From Bacillota bacterium (GTDB lineage: Bacteria; Bacillota; Clostridia; Lachnospirales; Lachnospiraceae), in contig JAEWHR010000091.1 in the NCBI GenBank assembly GCA_023387655.1, positions 1-26,001 of the forward strand: a DNA stretch of 26,001 nucleotides, given 5' to 3'. Shown here one piece after another: positions 21,500 to 26,001 of this stretch. The notes under the pieces were generated by a model, which was not told the origin of the DNA, did no database searches, and was given only the letters and a program-made list of their open reading frames with translations. The position numbers and the translations under genes were made by a program. Position 1 is the first letter of the stretch. Each line of letters starts with the position of its first letter.

Positions 21500-24400
21500 A
21501 TGGCATATAAGAAAATGAAGAAGTACTTGAAGAAAACAATTACAACCTTGCTGGCCGTTGCTATGACAGCAGGATGTGTGGCAGCTGGGTTGCCAGGAAA
21601 ACAGGCTCTAGCTGCCACAACAGAGAATTTGAAACAGGAAAAAAGTACGACCGTAACCCAGGAGAAAAAAGAAAACAATACGACGAGTACGGCTACTTCT
21701 GATAAAGAAAAAGCTGATTTAAAGAAAACTGAGGAAAAAGAACAGGTAAATCTAAGATTTATTTTAACAACAGACTTGCATGGTACTGTTAGTAGTACTG
21801 ACTATATCGGTGGTACGAGCTTTCCTAATTCTGGTTTATCTCGTGCTTATCAATTAATTGAGAAGGCAAGAGAAGAAGTGGGAAGAAATAATGCAATTAC
21901 CCTAGATGCTGGTGACGTCCTTTTTGATGCTAGTATGGAATATATTATGGATCAGGATTCAGATGCTATACAGCCAATTTATCAAGCAATGGCTTTGGTA
22001 GGGTATGATGCAATTACATTAGGAAATCATGATTTTGATTATGGAAAGGACTATTTATTACAGCAACTATCAGGTGCTGGTTTAATGGATAAAGTAGTTG
22101 TTTCTAATTTAAAAAACTCAAAAGATAAATCCTATCCTTTTTTACGTAATATGATTATAACCCGTGAAGCAGTAACAGAATCAGGGAAAAAAGTTAGCGT
22201 TAATATTGGTATTATCGGTGAGACGATTCCAACCTTATCCACAAAGACAGATAACTATACTGGTATATGGGAAGGCGAAGACATTGTAGAGAATGTTCGC
22301 AAGGAGTCAAAGTTACTAAAAGAAATGGGAGCAGATATCGTGGTAGCTTTAGTACACTCTGGGTTTGGTGAGGAAGAACCAGAATATATGGCTACGAATG
22401 CTGCTTATGCGTTAACTAAGATTGATGAAGTAGATGTTGTACTTTGTGGACATGAGCATAATGCGTTCCCAGATCCAAAATCAAATCTCTACTATAATTC
22501 TATGTCAGGTGTTGACCCTGTGAATGGGATTGTGAATGGAAAAGTTATGGTTATGGCTAAGAATTTAGCTCGCTCCATTGGTATTGCAGATTTAACTCTT
22601 GAGTATGATAAAACTGCAGATAAGTATGAAATCGTGTCCCAAAAAGGAGCGAATCGTCTTGTTTCTAATTATAAAACCACAGAAAACAAAGCAATTGTTG
22701 ATACGTTATCTGAATGGAAAGAGGAGATGGAGAGTTATCGTTCTCATGTCATTGCTACGATAAAAGAAGGAAAAACCATTGAGAATTTCTTTAGTTTATT
22801 AGAGGATAGTAGTGCACTCCAGTTACAAAATGACGCTAGAATAGCGTATGCAAGAAGATATATTGAAAGGCTTGATAAAACATATGCAAATTACCCAGTA
22901 ATTGCTGCTGCATCCAATTATAGCTTTGGAGCAAACTCTGCAGATGATTATGTTCAAATTAGTGGTCAAGTAACGCAATCGGATTTATTTACATTACAAT
23001 CGTATCGTCATTACACTTGTCTTTATAAAATAACCGGAGCACAGTTACGCGAGTGGATGGAATGGTGCGCTGGAATGTATAATACGATGGATACAAAAGA
23101 CAAAGATGGAACCATGTTAATCGCAGACGAATGGGCAGATCAATGGCAGAATTATTTTGTATTTGATGGAATCTATTATACAATCGATCCATATGTAGAG
23201 CCTAGATATAATATTGATGGTATTAAGATTAATAATACAAGAAGAATTACAGAGCTAACTTATAATGGAAAAAAAGTAACAGATGATATGGAATTTATTA
23301 TTGCAGCGAACTCTCTTTCTTCCTTATCGAATACGAATCCGTTATTTAAGTGGGCAAAGACTCAAATGGTACGTAATCTATATCGTACGCAGGTATTAAT
23401 TACAGAGTTTTTACAAAGTGAAGTGAAAACTGGTGCTTATGAACCAGTCACTGATAATAATTGGAAATTAGATTTAAAGAAGGACCAAAAGTTTATTCTA
23501 AAACTACCAGCGATGGCTGATAACAATACAAAATCGAAATCATGGTATGAAAAAACTTTAGTGAAATCAGAGGAATATAATTATTATCTTTGCAGTAAGA
23601 AGGACAATTTAAAAGTAGAGGAACCACGTATCGTGGTTGCACCAGGGATATTAGATCCGATTGCCTCCGGTTATGAAATTTATGTAGATGCATTTTCTAG
23701 TGTTGGAATCAAAAGTGTAAAGTATATTCTAGGAGAGCAGACGATAGATGCTGGAGAATGGAATATCGCACGTACTGTTGATAACCATAAGTTTAAGGTT
23801 ACTAACAATTCGAAATGTTCTATCCTGGTGGAAGACAATTACGGGGGAAAGAAGCTATATATTCTCGTGATAGATAATATTGGCGTAAAAGAAATGGCTG
23901 TGCCTAAGGTATGGTCATATAGTAATAAAAAAGCGTCAGTTACAGGAAGAGCAGAAGGTAATGTTACGGTTGTTGTTGAAACGGCAGATGGCAAGACCTA
24001 TCAAAGTAAATCATTGACAGACGGCTCCTATAGCGTGGCTGTTCCGGCTCAGAAAGCAGGAACCTACCTTCATGTTTATCAGAAGGATGAGGTGAATGAC
24101 AGACAAAGTGGAAAAGTTAAAGTAAAAGTGAAGAGAAGTGGTCCGGATGTTTTATCTGTGGAGAAATATTATAATAATGCAGAGGCATTAACAGGTAAGA
24201 CCAACGAAGATGGAGCACTAGTAATTGCAGTTGTTGATAACATACGTAGAGTTTATGTCCCTAAATTTGGTGGAAAAGAGAGACTTGAGCTTTGTACTGA
24301 ACTCGATTTAGATGGATTTAGTATCATTGAAGTGGAAGAAACAGTGGATCAAGAAGGAAATTTCAAGATGTATCTTCCTGATATCGAAATTGGTTTTGGC

Positions 24401-25549
24401 ATCAAACTCTATAATATCGATCATGTTGGTAGGATAAGTAGGGTAACCTCGACAACAGTATTAAAAGGCGGTCCATATACTCCAGAAGTAGTATCCCTAA
24501 CGAATGTTGATTCCGTAATTTATGGTAATGTCAAATCATCTTCAAATAATAAACAGTTATCCATTACTGTTTTATATGATGATGTTGTAATTAAGGATAT
24601 TACGGATGAAAGTGGTTACTTTGCTATTGACCTTGGTACAACATTACCATATGGTAAAAAGCTTACTATTTATGCAGAGGATACTAAAAATACAGACTAT
24701 CGTTATAGTAAGCGCATTAGTGTCACAGTGGATGATATATCAAGTTATAATAAACTTGGTAATCTTTCAATAGCGGATATAGAATATACTGCAAAAGAGA
24801 TAAAAATTAGCTATTTACCAGAAAGAGAAGTTACACTTGTAATTCCAACTGAAACAGGAAATAAAATTGTAAATGGTACAACAAATTCAAATGGTGAGTA
24901 CACTTACAAGATAACAGAAAAGTTGAAAGCTGGAGAAATGGTATATGCGTATCAACGTAATAATATTGGAAAACTATTAGCTGTGAATTCCAATATTGTT
25001 AAGTATGAAAAACCAGGAGTACCAAATCTTATTTCCAAGCTTACCAATACCAATAAAACACTTAAAGTTGTAACGAATCAAGATTGTACGCTGTATGCTT
25101 TGGTTGGTGATAAGCTCTTTGAATCAAAGCAAGGAAAGTATAGTGAGAAGCAAAAAGGATATGTTCATACCATCTCCATAGATAAGGTGAATTCGGGTAC
25201 TGTAGTTACCTTGAATGCGATTAACTTAACTACTATGAGTGATCCTCTTGTAGTAACAGTTGAAAAGTATGCACCAGATTTACCAACCGTAAATACGTTA
25301 ACAAGTGGTATGGAGGTTATTGAAGGAAAAGTTGACGTTTTCTTGTTAGACTCTACAGAAAAGGCAACTGTTAAAAATTCAAAAACTAAAATCTTTGCTA
25401 AGGTCAATAATGTTAATTATCAAGGTAGTATTGAGGAAGATGGTACATTTACAATTAAAGTACCGAAACTTGTTACAGGTGATACAGTAAAGATTTATGC
25501 TTCTAACAAAAATGGTTATGGCCCTATTCAAACCGTAGTCATTCCATAG
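21500..25549 (+). CDS. Secreted CpdB-like metallophosphatase/nucleotidase with Ig-like C-terminal modules
   Basis: Probably hydrolyses extracellular nucleotides (5'- or 3'-nucleotidase, or 2',3'-cyclic-nucleotide phosphodiesterase). A signal peptide (basic N-terminus, hydrophobic 14-31) ends at a likely signal peptidase I site, ALA/A after residue 38; a lipobox is not convincing. After a Lys/Glu/Thr linker comes the calcineurin-like domain with D92-x-H94, D139, GNHD 175-178, H286 and GHEH 317-320, all metal ligands present. The 5'-nucleotidase C-terminal domain spans about 460-640. From about 660 to 1349 there is a series of beta-rich, Ig-like modules with recurring DGSYSVAVP-type and DGTFTIKVP-type strands. 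No LPXTG, SLH or cell-wall binding signal is seen, so attachment is unclear. AGGATGAT at 21489-21496 serves the ATG. Confidence 0.9.
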   Translation: MAYKKMKKYLKKTITTLLAVAMTAGCVAAGLPGKQALAATTENLKQEKSTTVTQEKKENNTTSTATSDKEKADLKKTEEKEQVNLRFILTTDLHGTVSSTDYIGGTSFPNSGLSRAYQLIEKAREEVGRNNAITLDAGDVLFDASMEYIMDQDSDAIQPIYQAMALVGYDAITLGNHDFDYGKDYLLQQLSGAGLMDKVVVSNLKNSKDKSYPFLRNMIITREAVTESGKKVSVNIGIIGETIPTLSTKTDNYTGIWEGEDIVENVRKESKLLKEMGADIVVALVHSGFGEEEPEYMATNAAYALTKIDEVDVVLCGHEHNAFPDPKSNLYYNSMSGVDPVNGIVNGKVMVMAKNLARSIGIADLTLEYDKTADKYEIVSQKGANRLVSNYKTTENKAIVDTLSEWKEEMESYRSHVIATIKEGKTIENFFSLLEDSSALQLQNDARIAYARRYIERLDKTYANYPVIAAASNYSFGANSADDYVQISGQVTQSDLFTLQSYRHYTCLYKITGAQLREWMEWCAGMYNTMDTKDKDGTMLIADEWADQWQNYFVFDGIYYTIDPYVEPRYNIDGIKINNTRRITELTYNGKKVTDDMEFIIAANSLSSLSNTNPLFKWAKTQMVRNLYRTQVLITEFLQSEVKTGAYEPVTDNNWKLDLKKDQKFILKLPAMADNNTKSKSWYEKTLVKSEEYNYYLCSKKDNLKVEEPRIVVAPGILDPIASGYEIYVDAFSSVGIKSVKYILGEQTIDAGEWNIARTVDNHKFKVTNNSKCSILVEDNYGGKKLYILVIDNIGVKEMAVPKVWSYSNKKASVTGRAEGNVTVVVETADGKTYQSKSLTDGSYSVAVPAQKAGTYLHVYQKDEVNDRQSGKVKVKVKRSGPDVLSVEKYYNNAEALTGKTNEDGALVIAVVDNIRRVYVPKFGGKERLELCTELDLDGFSIIEVEETVDQEGNFKMYLPDIEIGFGIKLYNIDHVGRISRVTSTTVLKGGPYTPEVVSLTNVDSVIYGNVKSSSNNKQLSITVLYDDVVIKDITDESGYFAIDLGTTLPYGKKLTIYAEDTKNTDYRYSKRISVTVDDISSYNKLGNLSIADIEYTAKEIKISYLPEREVTLVIPTETGNKIVNGTTNSNGEYTYKITEKLKAGEMVYAYQRNNIGKLLAVNSNIVKYEKPGVPNLISKLTNTNKTLKVVTNQDCTLYALVGDKLFESKQGKYSEKQKGYVHTISIDKVNSGTVVTLNAINLTTMSDPLVVTVEKYAPDLPTVNTLTSGMEVIEGKVDVFLLDSTEKATVKNSKTKIFAKVNNVNYQGSIEEDGTFTIKVPKLVTGDTVKIYASNKNGYGPIQTVVIP

Positions 25550-25574
25550 TATTTAGTTATTCTTAAAAATAAAT

Positions 25575-25646
25575 AAAAGCGGTGCAGATTAAATACTTCG
25601 ATGATAACATTTCATTCGATGTTTCTAAACTGTAACCGCTTTTTTT
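25575..25646. terminator. Bidirectional terminator between nucleotidase and DHHW-like gene
   Basis: AAAAGCGGT at 25575-25583 pairs with ACCGCTTTT at 25635-25643, with T-runs on both strands. A weaker inner stem forms from CGATGA and TCATTCG. The loop region is long. Confidence 0.75.
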
Positions 25647-25649
25647 ATT

Positions 25650-26001
25650 CTATTCATAATCATAAAAACGAAACTGTCTATAATAGGTGGAACGCTTTAA
25701 TGCAGAAGGATTATATAATATCACAACGTAGTCATAAGGGATGGTTTCATCCTTAATAAAATCAATTAAGTAACTTTCAGTAAAGTAACGTAAGTCAATA
25801 ATATCAACTTCGTGAAAGTTTAAAGCCATAAAGGATGCAATCGGTTTTCCAAAAGAATCTTGAACAAATAAAATCTTACCTTTATGAACCTTATGATTAA
25901 TGATTCGACCTAAATCAGGATTACCACCAAGGTAGCAGTTGTCTCGGTAAGCAAGTGGGGTGTCCGGATTATTCATGCGTTCAGGATAGAATACAGACTC
26001 T
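25650..26001 (-). CDS. C-terminal part of a DHHW/AlgX-like SGNH-fold protein (partial)
   Basis: The frame is open from the window edge, so the visible 117 residues are the C-terminus of a longer protein; the Met at 25976 is internal. The segment ILFVQDSFGKPIA (nucleophile-like Ser in DSFG) followed by VDIIDLRYF is typical of DHHW proteins and the AlgX/AlgJ group of SGNH-hydrolase-like proteins that act on O-acetylation of surface polysaccharides. The last residues are Tyr/Arg-rich. The true start, any signal peptide and the remaining catalytic residues lie outside the window. Confidence 0.75.
   Translation of the reverse strand, partial: ESVFYPERMNNPDTPLAYRDNCYLGGNPDLGRIINHKVHKGKILFVQDSFGKPIASFMALNFHEVDIIDLRYFTESYLIDFIKDETIPYDYVVILYNPSALKRSTYYRQFRFYDYE

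Noticed and set aside
21523..21590. Lipoprotein signal (lipobox) in the nucleotidase
   Set aside because: TAGC has Thr instead of Leu/Val/Ile at -3, and a better signal peptidase I site (ALA/A) follows.

Overview
The window is AT-rich, Gram-positive, Clostridia-type DNA. It has strong AGGAGG-type ribosome binding sites, occasional GTG starts, sigma-A-like promoters with 16-17 bp spacers, and long bidirectional terminators between convergent genes. The gene content (bacterial V-type ATPase operon, membrane pyrophosphatase, SEC-C methionine aminopeptidase, tgt-yajC, a small four-helix membrane protein) fits Lachnospiraceae, probably a relative of Lachnoclostridium (Clostridium) phytofermentans. 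That assignment rests on recognised gene families, not on a database search. I see no rRNA, tRNA, insertion sequence, prophage gene or CRISPR array.

Layout. 1-1030: a GGDEF diguanylate cyclase with its terminator. 1100-2255: asnA with a clear promoter and a very long terminator hairpin. 2255-2675: gene-poor AT-rich spacer. 2676-4298: a CvrA/NhaP2-type cation/proton antiporter with two RCK_C domains. 4503-13067: a nine-gene V-type ATPase operon in the order H-C-I-K-F-E-A-B-D. 13170-13913: a TVP38/TMEM64 membrane protein on the minus strand. 14447-15316: methionine aminopeptidase with a zinc-binding SEC-C N-terminus. 15673-17763: a membrane-bound proton-pumping pyrophosphatase on the minus strand. 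18283-19800: tgt and yajC. 20004-20867: a PHP-domain phosphoesterase on the minus strand. 20999-21373: a TIGR04086-like membrane protein. 21500-25549: a large secreted CpdB-like metallophosphatase/nucleotidase with an Ig-like tail. 25650-26001: the C-terminal end of a DHHW/AlgX-like protein that runs off the window.

Theme. About half of the window encodes membrane energetics: a cation/proton antiporter, a rotary V-type ATPase and a pyrophosphate-driven pump. Sequence signatures in the ATPase proteolipid (no sodium-ligand side chains next to the ion-binding Glu) and in the pyrophosphatase (Lys at the K+-independence position) suggest both pumps are proton-coupled. The pyrophosphatase mixes motifs of two classical subfamilies and resembles the divergent, Na+-regulated H+-pumping group. 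The proteolipid looks like an F-type hairpin fused to an unrelated N-terminal half. These two proteins are the best leads here. Several regulatory-looking structures also deserve attention: a palindrome on the tgt start site, a GC-rich hairpin just after the proteolipid gene, and a structured leader before the nucleotidase gene.
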